Below are positions 24,872-33,593 of a stretch of DNA of 60,241 nucleotides, piece by piece; position 1 is the stretch's first letter, and the number at the start of each line of letters is the position of its first letter. The position numbers were made by a program, and so were the translations under genes. Source of the DNA: an uncultured Eubacteriales bacterium (GTDB lineage: Bacteria; Bacillota; Clostridia; Oscillospirales; Oscillospiraceae); assembly GCA_959602365.1 (NCBI GenBank), contig CAUGSS010000015.1:1-60241 (forward strand), read 5' to 3'. Below the pieces are notes generated by a model. It was not told the DNA's origin. It did not search any database and saw only the letters and a program-made list of their open reading frames with translations.

Positions 24872-25858
24872 GTGGATCTGATTCAGCTGAAGTACTTTGT
24901 GGGCATCACCAGCAGCCCGACGATGCTCCAGGCCGCCCGGGCCCTGAACGTCTCCCAGTCCGCGCTGAGCGTCTCCATGAAGAAGCTGGAGGCGGAGCTG
25001 GGGGTCAGGCTGTTCGCCCGCTCCGGGCGGCGCCTGGTGCTGACCGGGGAGGGGGAGCGCTTCCTGGAGGGGGTCACCCGGATTTTGGACGAGCTGGAGG
25101 AGCTCAAACAGTCCCTCCGGGAGGGGCAGGAGAGCGCCAGGCCCATCACCGTGGCCGCCAACGCCACCGACTTCGCCGTGGAGGCCATCGCCCTCTACCG
25201 GGAACTGGTTCCGGCGGTGCCCATCCGGCCCATCCGTTCCAATGCGGCGGGCATTCGCTCCCTGCTGGCCGCCCGGGAGGCGGATCTGGCGCTGACCCTG
25301 GCCCCCTCCGACTCCCCGCATCTGACTTCGGTGCTGCTGTTTCGGGAGCCAATGGAGCTGCTGGTGGACCCGAAAAACCCGCTGCGGCGGGAGGGATCTG
25401 TCAGTTTGAAGCAGCTGGAGGGGTGTACCCTGGTGACCATGGGGCAGGGACATGACCTGCGGACGCTGTTTGACTCCTTCCTGCGCACGGCGGGGGTCCA
25501 CCCCGGGGAGCTGATCGAGGTGTCCGACGAGGAGGCCCTCTCCGGCACCGTGGCCCGGGGGCTGGGGGTGACATTCATCCCGGCCTACATCGCCGGGGGA
25601 CGCAGCGGGCTGGTGGACCGGCCCGTATTCTCCCTGCCCGTCCGGGAGGCGGCGTGCAGCCGCAGCGTCTATCTGCTCCGGCGCTCTCCGCCCCAGGCAT
25701 CCCCGGAGGCCGAGGCCTTCTGCCGCTTTCTGCTGAGGTTCTCCAGTTTGGCGGCGGAGCTGGGCCAGTGCCCGGTGGCCGCCGACTTCGGCTGCTGGGA
25801 GCCGGGGCGCGGTTCGGAAGACGGGGATGATAAGATGGGGGCAGATGGGAAAGAATAG
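24872..25858 (+). CDS. LysR-family regulator, divergent from the glycyl-radical operon
   Basis: 328 residues, GTG start at 24872 preceded by GGGGAGGGG. The N-terminal winged helix-turn-helix (1-60) includes MLQAARALNVSQSALSVSMK and LGVRLFARSGRRLVLTGEG. The effector-binding domain (about 90-300) is of the periplasmic-binding type. Divergent arrangement with overlapping promoters is the classic LysR layout and implies control of the enzyme/activase pair. The serine dehydratase genes start 42 bases downstream on the same strand and may be co-transcribed. The last 30 residues are polar and probably disordered. The inducer is unknown. Confidence 0.88.
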   Translation: MDLIQLKYFVGITSSPTMLQAARALNVSQSALSVSMKKLEAELGVRLFARSGRRLVLTGEGERFLEGVTRILDELEELKQSLREGQESARPITVAANATDFAVEAIALYRELVPAVPIRPIRSNAAGIRSLLAAREADLALTLAPSDSPHLTSVLLFREPMELLVDPKNPLRREGSVSLKQLEGCTLVTMGQGHDLRTLFDSFLRTAGVHPGELIEVSDEEALSGTVARGLGVTFIPAYIAGGRSGLVDRPVFSLPVREAACSRSVYLLRRSPPQASPEAEAFCRFLLRFSSLAAELGQCPVAADFGCWEPGRGSEDGDDKMGADGKE

Positions 25859-25900
25859 ACCGGAAGAGGGGCGCTGCAGCGCGAGGAAGGATGAGGTAAA

Positions 25901-26569
25901 ATGGATCTCTTTGACATCATTGGGCCCATTATGGTGGGGCCGTCCAGCTCTCACACGGCGGGAGCGGTGCGCATCGGACGCCTGACCCGGGCGCTGCTGG
26001 GGAGCGAACCGGTGTATGCGGAGCTGCTGCTCCACGGCTCCTTTGCCGCCACCGGCCGGGGCCACGGCACCGACCGGGCCCTGATCGCCGGGCTGCTGGG
26101 GATGGAACCCGACGACGCCCGGATTCCCCAGAGCTTCAGCCTGGCCAGACAGCGGGGGCTGACCTTCCAGTTCCGCCATGGGGTGCTTCAGTACGCCCAC
26201 CCCAACTCGGTGCAGATCACGGTTCAGGACGCTGCCGGAACGGACCTCACCGTGGTGGCCGCCTCCCTGGGGGGCGGACGGGTGAAGTTTACCTCGGTGG
26301 ACGGGCTGCCCGCGGCCTTTTCCGGGGAACGCAATACCCTGATCATCCGCAACCAGGACCGGGTGGGGGAGGTGGCCGCCATGGCCAACGCCCTGTCGGA
26401 GACCGGGGTCAATATTGCCGCCATGCAGCTCTACCGGGATGCCAAGGGCGGACAGGCCCTGATGGTGGTGGAGAGCGACGAGGCCATCAGCCCCGCCACC
26501 CTGGAGCGGCTGCGGGGCGAAGAGGGCATCCAGCGGGTGACCTATCTGCCTATGGGAGGAGATTGCTGA
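25901..26569 (+). CDS. sdaAB: L-serine ammonia-lyase, iron-sulfur-dependent, beta subunit
   Basis: 222 residues. With the alpha subunit it converts L-serine to pyruvate and ammonia using an oxygen-labile [4Fe-4S] cluster. N-terminal motif DIIGPIMVGPSSSHTAGAVR marks the beta subunit. An ACT domain occupies about residues 145-215 (TLIIRNQDRVGEVAAMANAL) and probably senses serine. A GAGG ribosome site precedes the ATG. The alpha gene begins one base after the stop. A role in amino-acid fermentation fits an anaerobe. It may depend on the upstream LysR promoter, since only 42 bases separate them. Confidence 0.95.
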   Translation: MDLFDIIGPIMVGPSSSHTAGAVRIGRLTRALLGSEPVYAELLLHGSFAATGRGHGTDRALIAGLLGMEPDDARIPQSFSLARQRGLTFQFRHGVLQYAHPNSVQITVQDAAGTDLTVVAASLGGGRVKFTSVDGLPAAFSGERNTLIIRNQDRVGEVAAMANALSETGVNIAAMQLYRDAKGGQALMVVESDEAISPATLERLRGEEGIQRVTYLPMGGDC

Positions 26570-26570
26570 T

Positions 26571-27425
26571 ATGTACACGTCCATTGCGTCCATGCTCAGC
26601 CGGGCGGAGGAGCGGAATATACCCCTGTGGGAGGTGGTCCTGGAGGACGACCTGGCCGAGCGGGGGGTGGAACGGGCGGCGTCCCTGGAGCGGATGACGC
26701 TGCACTGGAGGGCCATGGAGGAGGCGGAGCGGGATTACGACCCCGACCGCCGGTCTGCCAGCGGACTGGTGGGGGGAGACGGAGGCCGGATGGAGCAGGC
26801 CCGCCCGGAGCTGTGCGGCCCCTTCTTCCGGGAGGTCATCGCCACAGCCCTGAAAATGGGGGAGTGCAACGCCTGCATGCGGCGGATCGTGGCCGCCCCC
26901 ACCGCCGGGGCCTGCGGGGTGCTGCCTGCGGTGCTGCTGCCGGTGCAGCGGCGGTTCCACTGTCCGGAGGCGCGGATGGTGGAGGGGCTCTATGTGGCCG
27001 CCGGTTTCGGCCAGGTCATCGCCGCCCGGGCCTCCATCTCCGGGGCCGAGGGGGGCTGCCAGGCGGAGGTGGGCTCCGCCTCGGGCATGGCCGCCGCCGC
27101 CCTGGTCCATGTGATGGGGGGAGAGGCCCAACAGATGGCCCATGCCTGCGCCATGGCCCTGTCCAATGTGCTGGGGCTGGTGTGCGACCCGGTGGCCGGG
27201 CTGGTGGAGGTGCCCTGTGTCAAGCGCAATGTGATGGGGGCGGTCAATGCCCTCTCCTGCGCTGAGATGGCCCTGGCGGGCATCACCAGCGTCATCCCCT
27301 GCGACGAGGTCATCGACGCCATGCGGGCGGTGGGGGAGGCGCTGCCCGCCGCCCTGCGGGAGACCGGGGCGGGAGGGCTGGCCGCCACCCCCACCGGTCA
27401 CCGGATCGCCGGACAGCAGGGCTGA
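26571..27425 (+). CDS. sdaAA: L-serine ammonia-lyase, iron-sulfur-dependent, alpha subunit
   Basis: 284 residues, catalytic half of the two-subunit serine dehydratase. Cluster-binding cysteines are visible in ECNACMRRIVAAPTAG (about residue 101), LVCDPVAGLVEVPCVKR (about 205 and 216) and nearby. The glycine-rich GACGVLPAVLL and AEGGCQAEVGSASGMA segments form the serine site. It directly follows sdaAB and ends before a strong shared terminator. Confidence 0.95.
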   Translation: MYTSIASMLSRAEERNIPLWEVVLEDDLAERGVERAASLERMTLHWRAMEEAERDYDPDRRSASGLVGGDGGRMEQARPELCGPFFREVIATALKMGECNACMRRIVAAPTAGACGVLPAVLLPVQRRFHCPEARMVEGLYVAAGFGQVIAARASISGAEGGCQAEVGSASGMAAAALVHVMGGEAQQMAHACAMALSNVLGLVCDPVAGLVEVPCVKRNVMGAVNALSCAEMALAGITSVIPCDEVIDAMRAVGEALPAALRETGAGGLAATPTGHRIAGQQG

Positions 27426-27512
27426 CAGGCCGGAGGGACAGCGGCGTTGCGCCGGCGGAGCAGTATTCCGCCGGCAGCTGTGAGCTGGCCTCGACTGAAG
27501 GTGCAATCAAAG

Positions 27513-27560
27513 AAAACCATCCCCGGACCGGGCAAAATTGCCCGGTCCGGGGATGGTTTT
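27513..27560. terminator. Bidirectional terminator between sdaAA and the flavoprotein gene
   Basis: Perfect 23-bp arms (27513-27535 and 27538-27560) with A/T runs on both outer sides (AAAACC and GGTTTTTT). It serves both convergent transcripts. Confidence 0.92.
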
Positions 27561-27608
27561 TTAGAGGGGGACAGCCGACCCTCAGGGGGCGGCTGAGTCT
27601 GAGCGTGT

Positions 27609-29540
27609 TCAGCGGACAAAGGTGGCGGCGTCAAAGCCCTCCCGCACGGCGTTGAGCACCCGGCGGGCCCGGCGGGCGTCGCCGATGACGGCAAAGTCGT
27701 AGTCGGGCGAGTACAGGGAGGCCACCACGTCCTGCCGGGCGCGGAACCCGGCGGCCAGCACCACGGTGTCGGCGGGGAAGGCGCGGGTTTCGCCGGCGTC
27801 GGTTTTGGCCACCACGGCGTCGTCGGTGATCTCCACCACCGTCATGCTGCAGGCGGTGGACACATGCCGCTCCAGCTGTTCCATCAGGAAGCGGCGGTAG
27901 TCCATGGGGGCGTCGGCGGCCACGCTGTCCCGCATCTCCGCCACGGTGACCTCATGGCCCTGCTGGGCCAGGTGGAGGCCGATCTCGCAGCCCACCAGGC
28001 CGCCGCCGATCAGCACGATGCGCCGGCCCAGCTGCCTGCCGGGCTGGTAGACCTCCACGGCGGGCAGCACGTTGGGACGGTCCACCCCGGGGATGGGGGG
28101 GACGATGGGCTCGGACCCCACGGCGCAGATCACCAGGTCGGGGGCCTCGGCGGCCAGCCGCTCCCGGGTGGCGGGGGTATTCAGGTGGATGGTGACCGGC
28201 TGCTGGGCCAGCTCGTGGGACAGGGACTGAATATAGTTCCACATGTCCATTTTAAATGGGACATGCCGCTCCATCCTGAGCCAGCCCCCCAGGGCGTCAC
28301 CGGCCTCGTAGAGCACCACCTCATGACCCCGCCGGGCGGCGGTGAGGGCGGCCACCATGCCGCCGGGGCCGCCGCCGGCCACCACGATCTTCCGGCGGGG
28401 GGAGGGGGCCAGATCCCGGAAGCGCAGCTCCCGCCCGGCGGTGGGGTTGATGGAACAGTGGAGCACCCGGCCCCGCTCGATGTACTGGGCGTTGTTGCAG
28501 GCGTAGCAGCGCAGGCACTGGTGGATGTCCGCCTCGCGGCCGGTGCGGGCCTTTTCGGGCAGCTCCGGGTCGGCCAGGATGCTGCGGCCCAGGATGAAGC
28601 CGTCGCAGCGGCCCTCCTCCAGGAAACGCTCCATCAGGGCGGGATCGGTGTAGCCCCCCACGCTGGTGACCGGGACCTTGGTGACCGCTTTTTTGACTGC
28701 CGCGGAGAATTCGGAGTTGACGCCCCGCTCCTCAAACACGGAGATGGCCATGCGCCGGGTCCAGGGGGCCCCGGCGGAGATGTTCATCAGATCCACCTTA
28801 TCTTCGCACAGCTTGCAGAAGGCCACCACGTCCTCCAGGGAGATGCCGTTTTCGATGAATTCGCAGCCGGAGATCCGCATGTCCAGGGCCAGGGTCCGCC
28901 CCACCCGGGCGCGGACCCGGTCGAGGACCATCAGGGGGAAGCGGGCCCGGTTTTCCAGGCTGCCGCCGAACGCGTCGGTGCGGTGGTTGTAGGCGGGGGA
29001 GAGGAACTGGCTGAGCAGCCAGCCGTGGCCGCAGTGGATCATCACCATGTCAAATCCACAGTCCCGGCAGATCTCGGCAGCGTCGGCGAAGGCGTCGGCC
29101 ACCTGTTCCATATCTGCCAGCGTCATTTCCCGGATCTCGTCTCCCCACTCGTCCACGAAGGCACTGGGCCCCATGGCCTGGACGCCGTTGTTGTAAGCCG
29201 GGTCCGCCATGCAGCCGCCATGGCTGAGCTCGATGTTCACCAGGGCGCCGTGGGCGTGGATGGCGTCGGCCACCCGCTGGAGGGTGTGGGGGATGGCCGG
29301 GTTGTCAAAGCGCAGCATCTGGGGGTGGGTCATGCCGTTGTCGCTGGCGATGATGCTCTCGCCCAGGGTGACCACGGCGGCGCCGCCGGCGGCCAGATGC
29401 TCGTAAAAGGCCATGGCATGTTCGGTCAGACCGCCCTTTGGGTCGGTCTCCACAATGGACATCGGTCCGGTCTCAATTCGGTTTTTCATCATGACTGGGC
29501 CCACCTGCAGGGGCTGGAACAGCCGGGGGAAGTGCGTCAT
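27609..29540 (-). CDS. Old-Yellow-Enzyme-family FMN/FAD Fe-S reductase (2,4-dienoyl-CoA reductase / BaiCD type)
   Basis: 643 residues from 29540; the ATG at 29549 is too close to AGGAG, while 29540 is nine bases away. The N-terminal TIM barrel (about 1-330) binds FMN and includes ELSHGGC and HCGHGWLLSQFLSPAYN. A [4Fe-4S] site follows, CLRCYAC with a fourth Cys 14 residues on in HCSINP. Its CxxCxxC spacing resembles trimethylamine dehydrogenase more than E. coli FadH. The C-terminal FAD/NAD(P) domains start with VVAGGGPGGMVAALTAARRG and VLIGGGLVGCEIG. Family members reduce enoates, enoyl-CoAs, or bile-acid enones. Divergent from a LysR gene. Confidence 0.88.
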   Translation of the reverse strand: MTHFPRLFQPLQVGPVMMKNRIETGPMSIVETDPKGGLTEHAMAFYEHLAAGGAAVVTLGESIIASDNGMTHPQMLRFDNPAIPHTLQRVADAIHAHGALVNIELSHGGCMADPAYNNGVQAMGPSAFVDEWGDEIREMTLADMEQVADAFADAAEICRDCGFDMVMIHCGHGWLLSQFLSPAYNHRTDAFGGSLENRARFPLMVLDRVRARVGRTLALDMRISGCEFIENGISLEDVVAFCKLCEDKVDLMNISAGAPWTRRMAISVFEERGVNSEFSAAVKKAVTKVPVTSVGGYTDPALMERFLEEGRCDGFILGRSILADPELPEKARTGREADIHQCLRCYACNNAQYIERGRVLHCSINPTAGRELRFRDLAPSPRRKIVVAGGGPGGMVAALTAARRGHEVVLYEAGDALGGWLRMERHVPFKMDMWNYIQSLSHELAQQPVTIHLNTPATRERLAAEAPDLVICAVGSEPIVPPIPGVDRPNVLPAVEVYQPGRQLGRRIVLIGGGLVGCEIGLHLAQQGHEVTVAEMRDSVAADAPMDYRRFLMEQLERHVSTACSMTVVEITDDAVVAKTDAGETRAFPADTVVLAAGFRARQDVVASLYSPDYDFAVIGDARRARRVLNAVREGFDAATFVR

Positions 29541-29575
29541 GGCATTCATCTCCTGTCTTTTCGTGATCTGTCAAA

Positions 29576-29605
29576 ACTATATCATCGCACCGCCCGGGCG
29601 TACAA
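29576..29605 (-). promoter_or_regulatory. Candidate promoter of the flavoprotein gene
   Basis: Minus strand TTGTAC (29600-29605), 18-base spacer, TATAGT (29576-29581). Moderate match to consensus. Confidence 0.45.
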
Positions 29606-29795
29606 TATGAATTCGCAAATGGTGTGATGTGTCCAAATTTATCACTTCGCATCTGCTGGAAATAGACTCCTATATTAAATTTCAAATGGGTTTGATAATT
29701 ACTTTATATTTTTCCGGCGGCGGAGCGGCTGATACAATAGGAAAAAACGCACCGGCCGGTCCGCTGGGCGGCGCGGCGGAAAGGGGAGGCAGAGC

Positions 29796-30743
29796 ATGGA
29801 ACTCAGTCAGCTCAATTATTTCAGGGTGGTGGCCAGATTGGAGAACATGACCAAGGCGGCGGAGGAGCTGTATATCTCTCAGCCCAACCTGAGCACCTCC
29901 ATCTCCCGCCTGGAGAGCAATCTGGGCATCCAGCTGTTCCAGCGCACCCGGGGGCACATCTACCTGACAGAGGCCGGACGCAGATTTTTGAAGCATGTGG
30001 AGGCGGTCTTTGCCGAGCTGGAGGCGGCGGAATTCCAGCTCCAGGAGGAGCAGGTATTTAAAATGGACAGCGTAGCCGTGGGTGCCGGTGCCTTCGGCAT
30101 GCTGCCGGCTCTGTTCACCCACTGCTATCAGGACTATGGCCTGATTCCCTCCACCCAGATGCTGCTCTCCAATGGAGAGGTGGAACAGGGGGTGCGGGAC
30201 GGCTCCCTGGACATCGGTATTATGACGGTCAAGACCAAATTGCAGGAATTGGACTGTGAGTGTGTGGGCCAGTCTCCACTGGTGGCGCTGATGAAAGGGG
30301 GTAATCCTGCCTGGTGCGCCGGACCGGTGAGTATCTACCATTTTAGAGAGGCCCATTTCGTCTGCAACACACTGTACTTTGACCGGGATCAGCTCAGTGA
30401 CCTGTGCGTCAAGAGCGGCTTTCAGCCCAGAATTGTCCGGGTCAGCAACGAGCAGGAGTTTTTTGACGCCAGCAGCTTTGACTTTGGGGACAATGTGACG
30501 GTGTGCCCTCTTTATATTCTCCCTTACCTGACCCAGGCACCGGAGATGAACCTGCGGTTTACACTTCTGGGAGATTCTTATGCAATCCAGAAGATTTATC
30601 TGGTACGGCATAAACAGAACTGCCGCACCGCCTTTGTGCCCGAGTTCGCCGAATACACCCGGGAGGTGATAGGCGAGCACATTTTACAGCAGAATGCCGC
30701 CGGTCGGGAGGTGCTGGACCGGAGCGATCACGGGCAGGAATGA
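29796..30743 (+). CDS. LysR-family regulator
   Basis: 315 residues; GGGGAGG precedes the ATG. N-terminal HTH with TKAAEELYISQPNLSTSISR and LGIQLFQRTRGHIYLTEAG. Effector domain about 90-300. It is closely similar to the other LysR at 41032 (MELSQLNYFR versus MELNQLNHFR, the same SQPNLSTSISRLES), so the two are paralogues. Divergent from the flavoprotein gene and upstream of the first ABC operon, either of which may be a target. Confidence 0.9.
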   Translation: MELSQLNYFRVVARLENMTKAAEELYISQPNLSTSISRLESNLGIQLFQRTRGHIYLTEAGRRFLKHVEAVFAELEAAEFQLQEEQVFKMDSVAVGAGAFGMLPALFTHCYQDYGLIPSTQMLLSNGEVEQGVRDGSLDIGIMTVKTKLQELDCECVGQSPLVALMKGGNPAWCAGPVSIYHFREAHFVCNTLYFDRDQLSDLCVKSGFQPRIVRVSNEQEFFDASSFDFGDNVTVCPLYILPYLTQAPEMNLRFTLLGDSYAIQKIYLVRHKQNCRTAFVPEFAEYTREVIGEHILQQNAAGREVLDRSDHGQE

Positions 30744-30802
30744 AGTGCTTTGCGAAAAATAACCAATATAAATTTCAATATAGAGCCATAAACAGAACAG
30801 AT

Positions 30803-30831
30803 TTTACAAAATCCCTGGAAGTCCGTATACT
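30803..30831 (+). promoter_or_regulatory. Promoter of the first ABC operon
   Basis: TTTACA (30803-30808), 17-base spacer, TATACT (30826-30831), about 150 bases upstream of the binding-protein gene. An ATTTCAATATAG motif lies just upstream at 30772. Confidence 0.75.
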
Positions 30832-30983
30832 GAGTTTCACAAATACCGATAAACATTCCGGCGCAAGGGTATGAAAAATCGGTCATTTTGCACACTGGGT
30901 ACAGAGGGATGTATCCAAATCACAGTGGAGGACCGCCATGGAGTTCCAGGCGCCTCTCCGACATCAAAAGGAGTGAAAGAAAC

Positions 30984-32579
30984 ATGAAAAAGACACTGGC
31001 CCTGATCCTGTCGCTGTGCCTGACGCTGGCTCTGGTGAGCGGCTGCGGCAGCAACGGCGGCAACAGCAGCACCCCCGCCGCATCCAACCCGAATGCCTCC
31101 GGGACGGCAGATACCTCTGATACCCCGAGCGCTTCCACCGGCTCTCCCACTTCCCTCACTGTGGGCGTAATGAGCGACACGGATGGATTTGACCCTATCA
31201 ACACCGTCAACTTTGTGGGCTGCAACCTGGTCTATGAGACCTTGGTGGACATCGACCCCGAGACCTCTGAGGCTGTGGGCGTGCTGGCCGAGAGCTGGGA
31301 GTATGTGGACGATACCCACCTGCGGGTCAAGCTGTACGATGACGCCACCTTCTCCAACGGAGAGCCGGTTACCGGCGAGGATGTCTACTGGAGCTGGTAC
31401 CGTAACATCACCGAGAACTCCTCCAACATGAACTGCTTCGCCTTCATCGACTGGGACAACTGGGAGTTTGTCAGCGATAAGGAGTTCATCATCTCCTATC
31501 TGGAGCCCTTCGGCCCCGCCGTCAACTACATGACCATGTGCTGCTTCAGTGTCGTCTGCCAGAGCGCCATGGAGAACGCCACCAGTGATGACTACTGGAG
31601 CGCCCCGGTGGGCTCCGGCCCTTACAGCGTGGTGGAGAACGTCTCCGGCGCCTACTCCTCCTATGCCCTGAGAGAGGACTACTGGAACGCGGAGCAGATG
31701 CCCGAGGCCACGGAGATCACCGTGCGCAACTACTCCGACGCCTCCACCCTGTTCATCGACTATGAGACCGGCGCCCTGGATATCGCCTTCGACCTGGATG
31801 TCACTGATGCCGACCGGGTCAGCGCCGGGGAGGTGGACAACACCACCCTGGAGACCATCTCCGCCAACAACGTGATCGGCCTGGCCTTCCCCGAGTACAC
31901 CGAGGCCCTGAGCGATGTCCGGGTGCGGCAGGCCCTGGCCTATGCCATCGATGTGGAGGCCCTGACCGAGATGGCCTACGGCTCCCTGGGCACGGTGGCC
32001 ACCGCCCTGGTGCCCTCCAACGTCCAGGACGTGCTGGAGGTGGGCCAGCAGGAGTATGATCCCGAGAAGGCCAAGCAGCTGCTGGACGAGGCCGGCGTGT
32101 CCAATCTGACCCTCCACATGGTCATTGTGGGCAATCCCACCGATGAGCGCCTGGCCACCACCATTCAGGCCTATTTCCAGGCTGTGGGCGTGACTCTGGA
32201 GATCGAGTCCTGCGACCTGGCCACCGCCATCAGCCACTTTATGAACAGCGAGACCGACCTGGTCATCAACTCCGGCTCTGTGGTCACCATGGACATCTAT
32301 GAGGCGCTGCAGATGACCCTGTCTACCTCCACCAACGCCACCATCCGCATCACCGACGAGAGCTACAACGAGGATCTGCTGGCCGCCATGTCCTCCACCG
32401 ACGAGAGCGTCCAGTCCACCGCCTACACCGAGGCCCAGCAGTGGCTGCACGACAACTACCGCCAGGTGCCCATCGCCGAACTGAACACCGCCTTCTGCTA
32501 CAACTCTGAGAAGGTGAGCGCGGTGAACACCATAGGAGACGAGGCGCTCACCCTGCGCTATGTGGAGCTGGCGGGCTGA
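30984..32579 (+). CDS. ABC transporter substrate-binding lipoprotein, family 5 (peptide/nickel type)
   Basis: 531 residues. A lipoprotein signal at 1-21 has lipobox LVSGC, so the mature protein is tethered outside the membrane. A Ser/Thr/Pro linker follows to about residue 50, then the two-lobed SBP family 5 fold (TLTVGVMSDTDGFDPIN-like start, AESWEYVDDTHLRVKL, VTGEDVYWSW, APVGSGPYSV). ATG at 30984 has AAAGGAG in front; the open frame extends upstream without a ribosome site. First gene of an operon with permeases and ATPases. The ligand could be a peptide, glycoside or other small organic molecule. Confidence 0.93.
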   Translation: MKKTLALILSLCLTLALVSGCGSNGGNSSTPAASNPNASGTADTSDTPSASTGSPTSLTVGVMSDTDGFDPINTVNFVGCNLVYETLVDIDPETSEAVGVLAESWEYVDDTHLRVKLYDDATFSNGEPVTGEDVYWSWYRNITENSSNMNCFAFIDWDNWEFVSDKEFIISYLEPFGPAVNYMTMCCFSVVCQSAMENATSDDYWSAPVGSGPYSVVENVSGAYSSYALREDYWNAEQMPEATEITVRNYSDASTLFIDYETGALDIAFDLDVTDADRVSAGEVDNTTLETISANNVIGLAFPEYTEALSDVRVRQALAYAIDVEALTEMAYGSLGTVATALVPSNVQDVLEVGQQEYDPEKAKQLLDEAGVSNLTLHMVIVGNPTDERLATTIQAYFQAVGVTLEIESCDLATAISHFMNSETDLVINSGSVVTMDIYEALQMTLSTSTNATIRITDESYNEDLLAAMSSTDESVQSTAYTEAQQWLHDNYRQVPIAELNTAFCYNSEKVSAVNTIGDEALTLRYVELAG

Positions 32580-32614
32580 TCGCTGAGAACCAAGCGGAAA
32601 CCATCATCTGAACA

Positions 32615-32659
32615 GGGGCGCCGCAAGAGCTGTCAAGACGCAGCGCCTTGCGGCGCCCC
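32615..32659 (+). other. Hairpin between binding-protein and downstream genes
   Basis: 13-bp arms 32615-32627 and 32647-32659 with a 19-base loop and no T run. Such hairpins after binding-protein genes often raise the level of the binding-protein mRNA relative to downstream genes; that role is inferred. Confidence 0.5.
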
Positions 32660-32685
32660 ACGGGTATACGGACAAGGAGGGCGTT

Positions 32686-33585
32686 ATGATGCGAAAACAG
32701 ATTTCCCGGCTGTTGGGGCTGCTCTTCGCCCTGTGCTGCCTGATGCCTCTGGTTCTGCCCCGGGCCCGGGCCGCCGCGGTGGGCTACAGCCAAGACCTGC
32801 TGCGGGGCTGCGATATCTATGGAAACACCAATACAGAGACCAGTTTTGGTGACTTGGCCGCCGATGCGGCCAGGGCCTGGGGCAGGGCGGATATCGCCCT
32901 TCTGCCCAGCGAGGACTTTGGGACCAATCTGCCCGCGGGTGAGGTGACCGAAGAGAGGTTGGCCGCCTGTCTGCAAAATGACAGCGCTCTGGCGGCGGTG
33001 GAGATAACCGCCGCCCAGCTCTGGCAGATGCTGGAGACCGGCGTCTCCCATATCCAGGTCACTGAAGCGTCCACGGTGGATTGGGAGGCCTCCTATTTCC
33101 CCGGTTACCTCCAGGTTTCCGGGCTGCAGGTCGCCTATGACCTGGCGGCCCCGGCGGGAGAGCGGGTCTACCAGCTCACCCTGGAGGACGGCACCGCCGT
33201 GAACCCCCGGGACCAAGAGACCCGCTATCGGGTGGTTTCCACCCGGGCGCTGCTGCTGGGCGGGTACGGCTACCCCGCCTTTGATGAGGAAAAATTGGAG
33301 GACGCCGGAACAGAGCTGGAGGCGGTAATGGCCTACTTCCGGGCCCATGAAACGGTGACCCGGCCCGAGACCAGGGTGCGGATCTATGGCACCCGGGACT
33401 GGGTGTTCCGGCACCGCTCCTCCATTCTCCTGATTCTGGTGGCCCTATGTCTGTTCATTGCCCAATTTACGCGAAGGAGAAAGCGGGGGCGGGACGTCTG
33501 GCGCGCCAGCCGGACCGCCACCGCCCAGGAGGCGGCCGCCGTCCCGGAGGGAGTGCCGCCTCAGCCAATCTCTGAGAGAAAGTAG
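32686..33585 (+). CDS. Membrane-anchored 5'-nucleotidase C-terminal-domain-like protein
   Basis: 299 residues. Signal peptide (1-30, cleavage after ARA), then an extracytoplasmic domain at about 35-235 that resembles the C-terminal substrate-binding domain of 5'-nucleotidases (ETSFGDLAADAARAWGRADIA, ITAAQLWQMLETG, FPGYLQVSGLQVAYD). The metallophosphatase domain that normally precedes it is absent. A membrane helix at about 246-264 (SSILLILVALCLFIAQF) and a basic cytoplasmic tail follow. RBS AAGGAGG. Placed inside the ABC operon between the binding protein and the permeases, so it may be an accessory ligand-binding subunit. That role is inference. Confidence 0.65.
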   Translation: MMRKQISRLLGLLFALCCLMPLVLPRARAAAVGYSQDLLRGCDIYGNTNTETSFGDLAADAARAWGRADIALLPSEDFGTNLPAGEVTEERLAACLQNDSALAAVEITAAQLWQMLETGVSHIQVTEASTVDWEASYFPGYLQVSGLQVAYDLAAPAGERVYQLTLEDGTAVNPRDQETRYRVVSTRALLLGGYGYPAFDEEKLEDAGTELEAVMAYFRAHETVTRPETRVRIYGTRDWVFRHRSSILLILVALCLFIAQFTRRRKRGRDVWRASRTATAQEAAAVPEGVPPQPISERK

Positions 33586-33593
33586 GGAAGACC

